Source: Zhengitettix transpicula (lineage: Eukaryota > Arthropoda > Insecta > Orthoptera > Tetrigidae). From it: a stretch of 64,000 nt of DNA. Positions within the stretch are counted from its first letter, which is position 1; each line of letters starts with the position of its first letter. The position numbers and the translations under genes were made by a program. Location of the stretch: NCBI GenBank assembly GCA_037074705.1, contig CM073590.1, positions 137,907,600-137,971,599 of the forward strand, written 5' to 3'. Under the pieces are notes generated by a model, which was not told where the DNA came from, ran no database searches, and saw only the letters and a program-made list of their open reading frames with translations. Positions 1 to 11,345 of the stretch are shown one piece after another.

Positions 1-1107
1 TGTATGTTATTACAACAGTATTTTCGTGTCTTGAAACCTTGTAATACCTCGTGGTGGTGTCGGGATTCGAACTTGAATCGCAGAGATTCAATCAAGGGAA
101 GGTATAAATCGAGTTAGTAATTCAAATTAATGTGTTTTTGTTGCTGTATATTTTAGTAAGAATACATTGCGCTTTCGAATGAAAGGTTTTCAATTACATC
201 CACTTAAATAATATAGTTCTGACGCTACTACAAACTTAAGACTTTTTCTGACTTGTTTATAAAGCAACGTCGTTTGTTGCGGTTGAATAAATATAAAAAG
301 TTTTGATAATAAAAATATGGTATGAAATTTGATTCCTGAGACAAATCGATTCATATAAAGTTGTTATGATTCCAAAGTCTAGTTATAATGTTTAACAGGG
401 AAAGGCTGAGAATATGAATAGAGTATTTCTAATAACGAAAGGAACTTAGTTCCGCCCATTGGGTGTAATTCGTATCTGTAAACTTACGAATGGTATAATT
501 AGGTTTTAACATAGTTAGTGCACCTGATATTAAAAACTGTAGTGCCGGAGTAGCTATGATGTTTCTAAGGCAGGGTGACCTGATCTCCCTAATTAAGTAT
601 TGATTTCATCTGAGGCTTGGACAACACTGTCTTATATCTGCATATAAGTAAAACTTAACAAAGTTTTACAATTTGAATTGCAATCCCTACAAGCTATTAT
701 TATCGTGGCTCGTTTTGTAGTGAGAATATTTTCGAGGCGTGAAGGGTGCTACCTCAGTTTGCTAAACCCTAAATAATTTTCGAGTGAAAGAAGCGTGGTA
801 TACTATTTTTACGGTATTAATATAGCTCTGTGCATCAATTGTCTTAACGTATAGCAGATTGAGCAGTATTCTTTCTAAAAGTTAAATGCTTGGAGGCCCT
901 ATTTTAATTTAATAATTAATCCCCAAAATCTCAGAAAAGTCACGTGTTATGGTAAATTATGATCATTAGGAATTGAATTAATAGTACCTGTAGGAAAGAT
1001 TAGTAATATAGTGTTCTCTGGATGAAGATGAAATGTATTTGAAGTAAAAAATAATAATTTTAGGTGTTTAATGGTAGATTCGACGTTCGCCTTTGACTTG
1101 TCCGACT
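1..1107. other. A+T-rich DNA, no gene recognised
   Basis: No reading frame, RNA gene or repeat is recognisable here. The stretch resembles the unique-looking spacer between mobile elements elsewhere in the window. Confidence 0.5.
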
Positions 1108-1590
1108 CTTTTTTCTTTTTTTTTAAGGTAACAGGCTACATGAGGGTAATCCACATGGTGGCAACTCCCCTTTAATAGCTTAGGAAGGGATCTGAAAGGG
1201 GGGATGCGGAAAGTTAGAGGAAGGCAGCTAAGGGTTAAATAGGGCCCCCGGGCTATGGTTTAAGGATCCTACCCGGCAATTCGCCTAAAAGTGATGCAGG
1301 GAAAACCCTAGAAAAACCTGCATCAGGTAGGTCGGGCATTTGGTACTTGTCCCACGCCCTTACGATGGAGGGAGAGGGGTTAGCTGTAGGGTCGCAAGTT
1401 ACCCTCTCCGTGCCTTGACCAGTTTAGGAGGCAGCTGACCGATTATTCCAATAGGAATAGCGGACAACTCTTACCGTATGCCCAAGGTCTACCACCCCGG
1501 AACATACATCTCTCAAAACAGGCCGAGGTGCCTCGGCATGTGGGAACCTTAGTTCAAAAAACCAGAGAGATGTGTATCCATAATGGCTAA
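1108..1590 (-). mobile_element. Poly(A) retroposon family PR1, copy 1
   Basis: This copy is read on the minus strand. Its 3' poly(A) appears as a T-rich tract at about 1108-1124. It is followed by the family's conserved 3' end (rc of GTAACAGGCTACATGAGGG), the GGGCCCCCGGGC patch, and the GCCGAGG/CCTCGGC palindrome near 1520-1540. It stops before the palindromic 5' head, so it is 5'-truncated. Copy 2 faces it about 220 bp downstream. PR1 is a working name for a family recognised by comparing about eleven copies within this window; I do not recognise it as a named element. Reading frames in it are not maintained between copies. Confidence 0.8.
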
Positions 1591-1810
1591 ATTGTAATCG
1601 TCTACGTGTAGAACATGCGAGTGGAAATAACTAGTTAGATCATTTATATATTTGATAATATGTAATGGCCTCAGAATAGACTCTTGTGTTTATGGTTTCC
1701 CATTCTAACAAGTGAATATTTCAGTCCGCGATTTCAATCTCGACTTTCTCAATTCTGTTGTCCAAGAATGAAACTATTAACTAGAGGCGGTTCCTCTAAT
1801 TCTGTAAAGG

Positions 1811-2303
1811 AAGTCTGCGAGGGCTGTTATCTCGCAGGTGAACCTTCCCAGAGAACTCTGTAGGAGGCTACCTTTGGGGATCTCTTCTCTTCTCTCTAGT
1901 TTTTTGAACTAAGGTTCGCACATGCCGAGGCACCTCGGCCTGTTTTGAGAGGTGTATGTTCCGGGGTCGCAGATCTTGGGCATAGGGTAAGAGTTGTCCG
2001 CTATTCCTATTGGAATAGTCGGCCAGCTGCCTCCTAAACTGGTCGAACTACGGAGAAGAGAATGCTGCGTCCCCACAGCATATCCGTCTCCCGCTATCGG
2101 AAGGGCGTGGGACAAGTACCAAATGCCCGACCTACCTGATGCTGGTTTTTGTAGCGGTTTCTCAGTATCACTTTTGAACACATTGCCGTTAGGATCCTTA
2201 AATTATAGGCTGGGGGCCCTAGTTAATCCTCGGATACCCGCATCCTCCCTTTCAGTCCTTTCCTATGCTAAACTAGGGTAGTTGCCACTATGTGAATTAC
2301 CCT
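1811..2303 (+). mobile_element. Poly(A) retroposon family PR1, copy 2
   Basis: Sense orientation, in inverted arrangement with copy 1. It begins with the family's palindromic head (CTGCGAG ... CTCGCAG at about 1814-1841) and runs through the GCCGAGG palindrome and the GGGGGCCC patch. It lacks the last roughly 30 bp and the poly(A), and runs instead into a TA microsatellite at 2303. The 95-codon frame inside it is interrupted in other copies, so I do not call it a gene. Confidence 0.8.
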
Positions 2304-2314
2304 ATATATATATG

Positions 2315-2346
<32 letters not shown>

Positions 2347-2347
2347 T
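2304..2347. repeat. TA microsatellite
   Basis: An imperfect (TA)n/TGTA array that supplies the left ATAT flank of the solo LTR starting at 2348. Confidence 0.9.
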
Positions 2348-3267
2348 TGTAGTAATTGGTAATTAAGACATTGTGCTAATTGAAAAGTTGGATTGTAGAG
2401 GACTCATTATTAGTGGATATAGAGTGAAAAGAAAGAAAGTATTGTTGTCGATCGGCTGAGAATTACGAGCTCAAAATTTACGAGACGAGGAAGTCAGCCG
2501 GGCATAGAACAGCGAGGTGTAAAGACCTGAAAATTCATGTTATAAAAAGTTTTGCAGTCGGGCTTAGAACAGCGAGGTGTAAAGACCAGAAAATTCATGT
2601 TATAAAAAGTTTTGTAGTCGGGAAGGAGAGAGTGACACTAATGTTGTAATCGGTGGCCGAGCATAAATTCAACCTGCTGGCCATAGACAAACCAATGAAG
2701 TACATTTCCAACTAAAGTCACGAGATCTGCAAATCCAGGTTGCAGCAAAGCATCGAGAATCTACCAGTTTGTGTTAGACCAACTAACAAAACTACGCCAA
2801 TTAGAATTTGTTAACATTTAGAGTCTGTGAGTACTAGAATCAGTGATATCTCCAAATTTTGTGCACGAAAAACCTAAAATGAGACCTGGGCGACCGTAAA
2901 TAGAAAAACTTTAAAATCATATTGTAAACCACTTTTAAAAGATAAAAGTCAGATCGTTCTTTAATTTTAATTATTTAATTATCGATAAAATGAGATCGTT
3001 AATTCCTGATGAAATTTAAAACTGTTTAAATTCAATCTGTAGTAGTATTTCTTCCACAACAAATTTCGTCTATGTTTCAGACGCATTAACTTCCATGCAA
3101 GGTAAATGTAATTTTGATTGTATAAATTCAGCCATTTATCAAACCCAGTTTAAGACCCTGAGATCCCAAATATTATTGTGTATTTAAAATTGTTAATAAA
3201 TTTGTTTAATTGTTTTCCCTTAATAATCTTTTTATTTTAAAGCACCCACCATTAATTAATTATTACA
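2348..3267 (+). mobile_element. Solo LTR, ATAT-targeted family, copy A
   Basis: A 920-bp unit that starts TGTAGTAA and ends ATTACA. It is bounded on both sides by ATAT within TA arrays, which is the TG...CA plus 4-bp duplication expected of a Gypsy-type LTR. Near the 3' end it shares with copies B, E and F an AAACCCAG...AGACCCTGAGA block followed by AATAAA-like signals. A 60-bp direct repeat lies inside. No primer-binding site or gag/pol follows, so it is read as a solo LTR left by recombination. The Gypsy assignment rests on end structure only. Confidence 0.7.
2491..2625. repeat. 60-bp tandem repeat inside LTR copy A
   Basis: Two nearly identical 60-bp units (2491-2550 and 2551-2610), each containing AACAGCGAGGTGTAAAGACC. 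A partial third unit follows. Such repeats in LTRs often lie in the U3/promoter region; that role is not shown here. Confidence 0.85.
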
Positions 3268-3471
3268 ATATATATATATATAATTAGGCCAAATAGCCAG
3301 AAATTTCGTTACTGGGTCATAAATTCGGATTCACAGCTTCGTAATGAAGCAAAATGAGTCGATAACGTCCACGTAATCGCGACACAATGAATAGCGGTCT
3401 CGAGTCAGATCTTGGTGTGAATTCAATATCACACTTTCGTTGTCATAAATATTGAATGTGACAGGTCGTGC

Positions 3472-3474
<3 letters not shown>

Positions 3475-3507
<33 letters not shown>
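3475..3507. repeat. AT microsatellite
   Basis: A pure (AT)n run immediately inside the left arm of the inverted-repeat element. Confidence 0.95.
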
Positions 3508-3511
<4 letters not shown>

Positions 3512-3679
3512 GTTTTCACTTTCTTCTTCTTCCTTCTAATTCCGTAATTCTAGTTTTCTAAGTAAAATTTCAGGATATACTTAATCAAAAGCGTTAGACA
3601 GGGTGACTGTCCCCGAAGAATGGGTTTATATAGCTGATGATTGTCTATCAGACAGAAACGCAGGAAGAGTCAAGGAATA

Positions 3680-3960
3680 ACTTCTTAATGTGATATCTTT
3701 GAACCAATTATAAACAACAAGGATCCGCTTGGCACCTATAGCAAACATTGTGCAGTTCACAAAATCTCTTGCTCTAACTGTAATTACATAAATAATAACA
3801 TAGGGAAAACAAAGCATTTCCTTAATACCTGTATCAAGGAACATATGTCTAATATCCAACTTACCAATGATAAACAATATGCAGTCATCAATTCGATTTG
3901 AGTGGCAAAATGCAAAGATTTTAAATATTGACGCCAGGTACCATTCCAGATATATCAGAG
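3680..3960 (+). pseudogene. Penelope-like element, GIY-YIG endonuclease remnant
   Basis: On the + strand one frame reads ...DPLGTYSKHCAVHKISCSNC, then NIGKTKHFLNTCIKEHMSNI. This matches the Penelope GIY-YIG endonuclease pattern: a K-I-x-C-x-x-C knuckle, an (Y)IGKT/IGQT motif, then a basic helix with the KEH signature. In intact elements this domain lies at the C-terminus after the reverse transcriptase and nicks target DNA. Here a stop follows soon after (near 3900) and no reverse transcriptase is visible upstream, so it is dead. It sits inside the inverted-repeat element. Confidence 0.6.
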
Positions 3961-4047
3961 ATGATCACAGCAATTAATGGACATACAGTTGAGGAATTTT
4001 GAAATTAAATAATCGAAGCTTCAATTGATTACTGTTGTAAACCGCAA

Positions 4048-5138
4048 TAGTTTGCATTAAGCGAAATATTTCCAAATTGTCTTTGTAACTTGTTTAAATA
4101 TATTATTATTTTATGTAGATTCTTCAAATGTATTTCTGTTCTTCGAATACACAGAAAGAGAAGATTTTGTTTGGGGCTATAGTGTGAGATCTTAAATGGC
4201 AAACGCTTGTAGATATCTGCTAGCCATGGGCTATGTCGCCAGGCTTAGTAATCGAAGGGAAGCTATGACGCGGGGAGACGGAGAGCCCTAAATATATGCA
4301 CGGCTAACCTTGGCAAGGGAGCCAAACCTCACACGACCATACATAACCGGCAACTACCGCTAGTAGACCGCTTTATTAACGTCTGCTGGATTTAGCGACG
4401 AGAGACGGCGTGTATGTGGCCAGCGAAACGTGAAGCACGACCTGTCACATTCAATATTTATGACAACGAAAGTGTGATATTGAATTCACACCAAGATCTG
4501 ACTCGAGACCGCTATTCATTGTGTCGCGATTAAGTGGACGTCATCGGCCCATTTTGCTTCATTACGAAGCTGTGAATCCGGATTTATTACCGAGTAACGA
4601 AATTTCTGGCTATTTGGCCTAATTACTGATGAAATGGTACAAGAGACCTACCGAAAGCTAAGTAGTAATAAAACAATATCTTACACCGGTATTCGTGAAA
4701 TAAAGATCATTTATAAAAATATAGGGCATTTAAATTTGATGATTTAATAATGGTTATTGTGAAGTTTTAATAATTTTATTTTTATTTTTACGGAGACGGA
4801 CAGGACATCTGGCACATTAATTACATGTCTCCATATATAAGAAAATCTTAATTTCCAAAGATTTTTTAAATATATTAAAAAAGAAACAAAAAGCATAACC
4901 AAAGGTAAACTTCAGTTTTGTGCTGACAAAGTTCAATTCCTAAAGTCATGGACTAGGTTTTCAGAAACCCACAAAAACCAATACAAAGTAATAAAATTTT
5001 CATTATAGTCCCAAACAAAATCTTCTCTTCCTGTGTATTCGAAGTACAGAAATACATATGAATAATGTAGATAAAATAATAATTAATTTAAACGAGTTAC
5101 TGAGACAAAATTGGAAATATTTCGCTCAATGCAAACTA
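4048..5138. repeat. Second inverted repeat, about 137-bp arms
   Basis: Arms 4048-4184 and 5001-5138 are diverged inverted copies. Both contain a core whose sense reads TTCGAATACACAG, A/G, AAGAGAAGATTTTG. This pair overlaps the 3281-4625 pair in an A-B-A'-B' order, so one element was probably rearranged or duplicated in inverted orientation within the other. Confidence 0.75.
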
Positions 5139-7827
5139 TGTATGTTGTCCGGATAAATCGATTAGTGTTTGCACTCTATTTTCATAATTAATAAATGCAA
5201 CGTTAAACACGAAGCAATAATTTTTTAACTCTTTTTTATAACACAAAATTGCCGTTGACCCCTACAGTTACGTTGTTACCAAATATTTCCGTACAAAACA
5301 TTTGAATAAACGTAGAAGCAACAAATCAATATATTTTGCTGAGTTCAAACAATTTTATTTGTACAACAATATCATTCATTTTTTTTGTTCTGAAAACTAC
5401 CTCAACACAGTACTTTAAGTGAGTATTTTCTGTTTAGCATATTTTAATTCAGTTTTATTAGTCATTTAACTTCCCATCTGAAGTAAAATAAGAAATGTTT
5501 GTCGGCTAGTCCCATTTCAGTCTATTACTCTAAATTAGAGGTAAACTGAAACAAGGTTCAATTTATTTGCATTTCAGAGACAATATTTCGTCAGTTCTAC
5601 AAACTAGCATCAAATGAACTGTATGTTTCTTAATTAATATTGAAATTAAAAGAATCCTAGCTTAGATCATCCTTAGATGTGTTTAGATGATAAATTTTGT
5701 TCTTTTTCAACAGTCAAAGGTTTGTCTATATTCACATTCATGGTATTAAAGAATTATATAGACTTTTAGTTATACTCTGAAAATGTCTCCAAATCTAAAT
5801 AATTAAAATGGAAATGAAAAAACAAAGGTAATGAATGCTGAAAATAGTTACATAAAAATACTAATGCAGCAGTTTTTCAAATGAAGTGTGTTTTACAGTA
5901 CAAAAGCCGTAAAAGGTAATAAAGTCTTCATTTTATTGAACACGCTGGTTTCGCGTGCTTCACAAAGGGAATGAACCCAGTGCACGTTTCTTAGCTTTCC
6001 GGTAAAAAGTAGTCTACGGTGAACATTACTGATAACTCACGATCAAAGATTATTTTCTCTTTAATAAGTTACTTATATCGCATTGTTTCATTATCACGAT
6101 TTTTGGATTTGATTGCTGTTCGTCATTTCTTGGAACTTCTTAGGTTATCTTTTAACTGGTTGTAATGGGCTACATATACGTGAGATGTTTACATGTATTG
6201 TATGTCATATAGTAAGAGTATAACTTCTGGATTAGAATTAAGAACTTTAAAACCCAGTTAAATGTATTCAGTGTTCAAGTCAGGTGATTCAACAATCATA
6301 GATTTAATTTCAATTTACTCTTTATTGATTACAAAATTAGGTAAAAATTTAGCTTATAACTGCTAATGGAGGATGAAATTTAATATAGCCTCAAATTTAT
6401 TTACCGCTTCTGAGGAAAACTCTTCAGATTTTTTCTGTAAAGTAAACAAAAACCCTGAAGAAGCAGTACAAATAAAATTTTGTAACATTTTGTCTGAGTA
6501 TGGCGGATGGCAAATTGATGGGCATCATCATAAACCTTATTACGGCTCTATTAAACAAAGAAAAATGTTTCGTCGTAATTAGTCGGAGCGTTTTCTTGGA
6601 AAAGCATTCAGAATGAGCGCTGTAGACGTTTAGGTATTTAGATGAAATGAGTTTTATGATTTCCTGTTACATGAGACTTCATACTAAAATCAAATACTCG
6701 ATTCTAGGCCGCACAGATTTTTTGATTTTAATAATAGGACAAAAACTGCTTTTGTATCTTTTCTAAGTTAATTTGAGGAATATAAACCAAATTTTAGATT
6801 AATTTTAATACACGAATATTTGTGAGCAATATTACAAAATTTACTTATTTAATCTTGTAAGTGTACATGTACCTATTTGTATGTAACTTTATGAGTGCAA
6901 ATACCGGATCTTATAATTTTAAGGAATAGTGATACGCAATCCATTAAAGTAATATTTTAGGTAATTATTAATGGAAATTAAATGGTGTGTGCGTGAAGTA
7001 TTGTGCTTTAGATCTTGCGCACGTCAGAGTAAAACCTTTCTTTCCACCCGCGAAGTGCACTCATATTTATAATTAATGTGTCTTCGTTCCTTATGCTAAA
7101 CATGTTGCTTCTTGCGTAAATGCCACAGGAAAATTCACCAGACCTATGTTTACTGCCATATAAACATTCGCAGCAGCTGTAGAGCATCGCGAGGGAGAAA
7201 AAACTTTTCTCCCGCACGTCTCCGGTGACCTATGGCTGCGATGTTTTGTGACTGCTCTCTGCTGAGGCCTCAGTCTCACAAAAGAATGTCGCGCTGGCTG
7301 CCAACTGTTACACTATCGGTGCGAATTTCTTTGCTAAAAGAAAGTTATTAGTAATTACAAGTACTCTCCTGGCTTAATAATTCCGCTGTGCTAAATATTT
7401 TAAAGATCAAGCAGTTACTTAAATAAATGGTGAAACAGAATATAGAGAAAAGGACGGCAATAACAAATGTCCTCAGGAGAAGCTTTAACTAAAATTATGT
7501 GGCACCATCAACTGACCTTTTACTGCATAAAAATTATTATATAAACGATCCTATACGTAATTTTTTTTTACAGAATTCACTTTAATCTGATAATGTTTCA
7601 TCAGCTTAAATACAAAAAATTTTAATTGTCGATTTTGAGCGTTAATTTCAATTAAATATATTATTTACATAATTTTAGACATTTTAATAAATGATATATA
7701 TTTTTCCTTGTGAATCATATGAATTAAATAGTCTTTGGTTACATGAGTACGATAAAAGCGAAAGCCATGAAAACATACAAGATTTACAAAGTTTGATATC
7801 GATTGAAAGCAGAGAACATTTTTCAGT
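5139..7827. other. No recognisable gene; G+C-richer patch at 7010-7290
   Basis: Mostly A+T-rich spacer. A 69-codon frame at 6373-6582 (+) begins MKFNIASNLFTASEEN; it resembles nothing I know and has no supporting context. The 7010-7290 patch is richer in G+C and CpG than its surroundings and could be an exon, a regulatory island or an old repeat. I see no splice sites or motif that decide this. Confidence 0.4.
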
Positions 7828-8193
7828 TTGAACAGAATGAATTGAAAATTAGTTAACAAATTTTATTGAATTATTTTATTTGCATTTATTATTTATCAAG
7901 ACAAATCATGGGGCATATGGTGAGACAAAATACAAGTAAAGAGGGATTTTTGAACAGAATGAATTGAAAATTAGTTAACAAATTTTATTGAATTATTTTA
8001 TTTGCATTTATTATTTATCAAGACAAATCATGGGGCATATGGTGAGACAAAATAAAAGTAAAGAGGGATTTTTGAACAGAATGAATTGAAAATTAGTTAA
8101 CAAAAATTATTGAATTATTTTATTTGCATTTATTATTTCTCAAGACAAAACATGGGGCATATGGTTTGACAAAATACAAGTCAAGAGGGATTT
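7828..8193. repeat. Tandem repeat, three 122-bp units
   Basis: Three consecutive units start at 7828, 7950 and 8072, each opening TTGAACAGAATGAATTG and containing CATGGGGCATATGG. Units 1 and 2 are nearly identical and unit 3 is more diverged. This gradient suggests duplication of the left units after the right one. No coding function is apparent. Confidence 0.95.
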
Positions 8194-8737
8194 AAACGAG
8201 CGTAAACACTGTCTTTGGATTACTGACACTTTCTTTGTATACTTCTTTATAAATTTTAAAACCTATTGTCTTTGAATTTAAAGTTAAAAGGTAAAGCTAC
8301 AAAGATACTGTTTAGTTTCATAGAGTAGAGTAAGCGATCATTGACAATTTCCTAGTACACCATTGGTAGGTTTGGTTTACTTAGTTCGGCTTCAGGTCAT
8401 AGAACAAATTCTTCTGAGTCATCTATGTGGAGGGTTGATAATTTCTTCTACTAGTTCATTATCTTGACCTTCGAAACGTTCTAATTAAAGTGCTGAGAAT
8501 TTAGTTATTTCCTCCGTAATTGAATGGGATATTAAGATCACTGTGCACGGTGTAGTTTCCATGGTGCGTACTTGATGGATTTTGGACTGTATTATGTAGT
8601 TAGAGGGCTTTGTGCATCCCTATAATTGTATACCGTAAGTTCATATAGGGCTAATAATACATTTGTAGAACAGTGCTTTATCATGTAGTGATAGTTTGGA
8701 TTGTATTCCCATTAATCATGTCATCATTCTGAGTTTT

Positions 8738-9560
8738 AGATTTTTTTTAAAATTACAATTTAACGTCGCCTTTTGGTCATTAGCGACTTACATCTGTTAA
8801 GTTCTACATTTGTATAACATTTAAATTACTTTAAACAAATCAGTTTTCATCGTAAAGTCTATGAGGTTGTTTATTGCTGCTCATGAGTTGCAAATCTCCA
8901 TCATTGAATGGGCGGCTATGATTGATCTTCTTATCTCGCTATATTTGGGGCAGTCAAAGAGGACATGAGGAATAAATTTCATGTCAATACATGTTTCTTC
9001 CAGTTCAAGTTTCGGTATAGAAATTATCGTAGCCCGAGTACTTATTTCGTTACTGGTATTTGAATATTGTTTAAGAATTCTGGCGGGCACGCTACTCGTC
9101 TGGTGGTGATTGTAACCTGTACTGACTTCATCACGTTTATCTTAATTTTCCATTTAACAATCCGGTAATGTTAAGTGTTACAGATTGCGAGCTCCGACTA
9201 CTATGTCAGCATTTACAGACAGCAAGACAGTATCACCCGCGAATGTTGCAATAGTAGTGTTGTTTGTATTAGCCAGATCAGACGTATAGATCAAGTAGAG
9301 AAACGGTCGCAAAACACTCCCTTGAGGCACTCCTGATTGTTCTGGTTGATAATTGAAGTAACTGAAGTTGCGTTTTATTAGGAAGTATCGTTTTGATTTG
9401 ATTTGATTTATTGTTCTGATATGTATGATATTACCAGATGGTTGTACGGACTAGGATAAACGTTTTTGATTTTGCATGAGAGACCAATGTTCCAGACTTT
9501 ATTAAAAGCCAATGCAACAAAAAGACAGAATGACAAGGTCTCTTTTTTAAAGGCTTTTGT
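8738..9560 (-). pseudogene. Jockey/CR1-type LINE, reverse transcriptase remnant
   Basis: Minus-strand translation shows, in order: AFNKVWNIGLSCKIKNVYPS with a YNHLVISYISE block (a common LINE RT segment between the first catalytic motif and the fingers), then SGVPQGSVLRPFLYLIYTSD, then ATFAGDTVLL where the catalytic F/Y-A-D-D box should be. The second Asp position is disturbed (FAGDT). A 69-codon C-terminal piece (8881-9090) retains a PHVLFDCPKYSEIR motif typical of the LINE C-terminal zinc-knuckle region. Several stops and frame changes occur, and the element is 5'-truncated. An A-rich 3' tail, minus orientation, lies near 8738-8760. It is certainly inactive. Confidence 0.8.
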
Positions 9561-9832
9561 TGAAACTATTTATAATTCTATGTGACTGTCATATTCTTGA
9601 GTGTCATTTCCAAAAGATGAATCGGTGGTTCCGTATAACTGTTGCTAGTTTCAGGTCTATTTCGATTTTTTATCCACAGTTTTTCAAAGTTTTAAGAAAA
9701 ATATTGAAGAGGCTGATTGTTCAGTATTAACTTGTTTCTGTAACTGGTTTGGGAAAATTTGCAACTTATGAAATAATACGATATTTCATAGTGATTGTAA
9801 TCTGTACTTCTGCTTTTCTTGGCAGCTGTTTA

Positions 9833-10150
9833 AATACCGGGTGTTTCAAAATTAATATCAGGGTTTCAGGGCTTCTTAGTATTTATTAAATTCAACTTAC
9901 AATTATAAACAATACATCAATGATGATCTACCGAACTTAAGAAACAGGATCGAAAAAGTTGTTGCAACAATTTCTCCCGGCACACTGATCAAGGTTTGGG
10001 AAGAACTCGCCTATTGACTGGATGTGTGCCGTGTGATGAAAGATACTCACACTGAATAATTGTAACAAAATCGGTTTGAGTTGCTCTTTAATTTGATGTA
10101 TTATTCATATTTGTAAGTTAAATGTAATATTATTAATAATAATAATAATA
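9833..10150 (+). mobile_element. Deleted mariner-like element with transposase C-terminal stub
   Basis: It opens with an ACCGGGTGTTTCAAAATT-type terminal sequence. Part of 9880-9925 recurs inverted at 10098-10130 (TTGATGTATT ... TTGTAAGTT), as expected of long terminal repeats. Between them, at 9937-10063, one frame reads NLRNRIEKVVATISPG, TLIKVWEELAY, a stop, then LDVCRVMKDTHTE. This is the R-I-x-x-A...VWEEL-x-Y-R-L-D-V-C-R-V...H-I-E-H tail of a transposase family common in insects. It appears to be an internally deleted, dead copy. Confidence 0.6.
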
Positions 10151-11112
10151 CTGATAAATTTTATTGCTAGTTTTACTTGTACATACAAGTTTTTAGCATG
10201 GTCATATTTATTAACTATAAAATACTGTTTTTACTTATTTATTAGTATAAAAGAATTACTGTTCAGATATCTTGTAAAGAACCTTATTACAAAGATATGT
10301 TTTTAATCTAATTCTAAGTATATTAGTTTAAGTAACTTGGAAGTTTGTTGTGAAACTGTAATCCAAGTACAAATTACTAAAAATATTTTGAACAATGATT
10401 CCTAAAATAATAAGTTTTTGTCCTGGTGTTGTGATTTTGTATTTTTTCATTTGTCACAAATGTTTTCCCATTATGTCTAACTAATAGTACGACCTTATAC
10501 ATAAATAGGGAAACAACAGTCATTTTTTTTTCATTTCTAAAAACTGTTTTACAACTTTCCGCCCTTCTAAGATTAAACATAATTCTAATACATTTCATTT
10601 GCAGATATTTTGAGGCACATAATCCCCAAATTTCCTTACTATACAAAAATAAGGATATATTACTCCGTAGTAGATTGTTTTTAGAATTTTCTTTCTAACA
10701 CAGTTTCTTAAACTCAGAATGAAGTAAATTCCTTCAGTGATTCTTTTACATACATGATCAATTTGTAAATTAATATAAGTATTTATCAACATACAGACCT
10801 AAAATATGTCGGTGTTTACTTCCTGAACTATATCTGAATTTATATCCATACTAAAACTATTTCTATTTTTACGTCTAAATATGCCAAACTTGATCACATC
10901 TTTTTTATTTATATTTGTTTTTAAATTATTAGGCTTATAGTTTGAAATTACATTATTAGTTGCTTGAGATATAAAATCATTGAGCTGTTGATCAATCTTT
11001 CCGCAGCATATCACTGTAGTGTTGTCTGCAAAGTTGAGAAATTTTCCATTTTTGATTAAAATTATGTCATTAATGTAGATGACAAAGAATAGTGGTCCAA
11101 GCACAGATAAAT
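10150..11112 (-). pseudogene. Jockey/CR1-type LINE, palm-to-C-terminus remnant
   Basis: Minus-strand frames in order: SVLGPLFFVIYINDI, then FADNTTVICC (catalytic FADDT with D to N), INKKDVIKFGIF, a frame change, IDHVCKRITEGIYFILSLRN and YYGVIYPYF (thumb), a second frame change, KCIRIMFNLRRAESCK and a C-terminal NHNTRTKTYYF box like the H-N-x-x-T-R-x-K seen in these LINEs. The homology begins abruptly near 11112, so it is a 5'-truncated insertion. At least two frameshifts plus the catalytic change make it inactive. About 220 bp of 3' untranslated sequence follow. Confidence 0.85.
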
Positions 11113-11345
11113 ACTACAAAGCCTTTTCAGCGTCGCTTTTAGCCCGGCTTCCGGCCAGCTTTCAGATTGGGTTAATATCGGTCATCGTTTTCCTTGAGAT
11201 TTTTTGCGGCCTTCCATATCGTACGATGATCTTTGGAAAGATGCGTTTTGAGCTTCATTAAATGGTTTTCAGCAGTCTTTGTTTTAGCCTGCTGTACTCT
11301 GGACGAGATCGAAATAACGAGAACGTTTTCAACCAAAAAGAAGGT
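11113..11345 (-). other. G+C-richer fragment, possible zinc-finger transposase piece
   Basis: It abuts the 5' breakpoint of the LINE. Minus-strand translation gives AENHLMKLKTHLSKDHRTIWKAA with stops downstream. A L-K-x-H-L-x-x-x-H pattern could belong to a BED-type zinc finger of a hAT element, but there is no paired cysteine motif in frame to confirm this. It is probably the older target into which the LINE inserted. Confidence 0.25.

Larger units (their letters stand above)
3281..4625. mobile_element. Long inverted-repeat element, 194-bp arms
   Basis: The arms at 3281-3474 and 4432-4625 are inverted copies with only a few differences. Both outer ends read TAATTAGGCCAAATAGCCAG. The 957-bp interior holds a TA array, a decayed Penelope-type GIY-YIG stretch, and a G+C-richer stretch (about 4195-4430). 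It could be a foldback DNA element, or the inverted terminal arrangement that Penelope-like elements often show; the internal Penelope remnant favours the second reading. The left end abuts the TA flank of LTR copy A. Confidence 0.7.

Noticed and set aside
3331..3519. 62-codon minus-strand frame beginning in the AT repeat
   Set aside because: It is formed by the AT microsatellite running into an arm of the inverted repeat; the other arm has a stop in that frame.
7828..8193. Regular direct repeats considered as a CRISPR array
   Set aside because: Whole 122-bp units repeat without unique spacers and the sequence is clearly eukaryotic; it is an ordinary tandem repeat.
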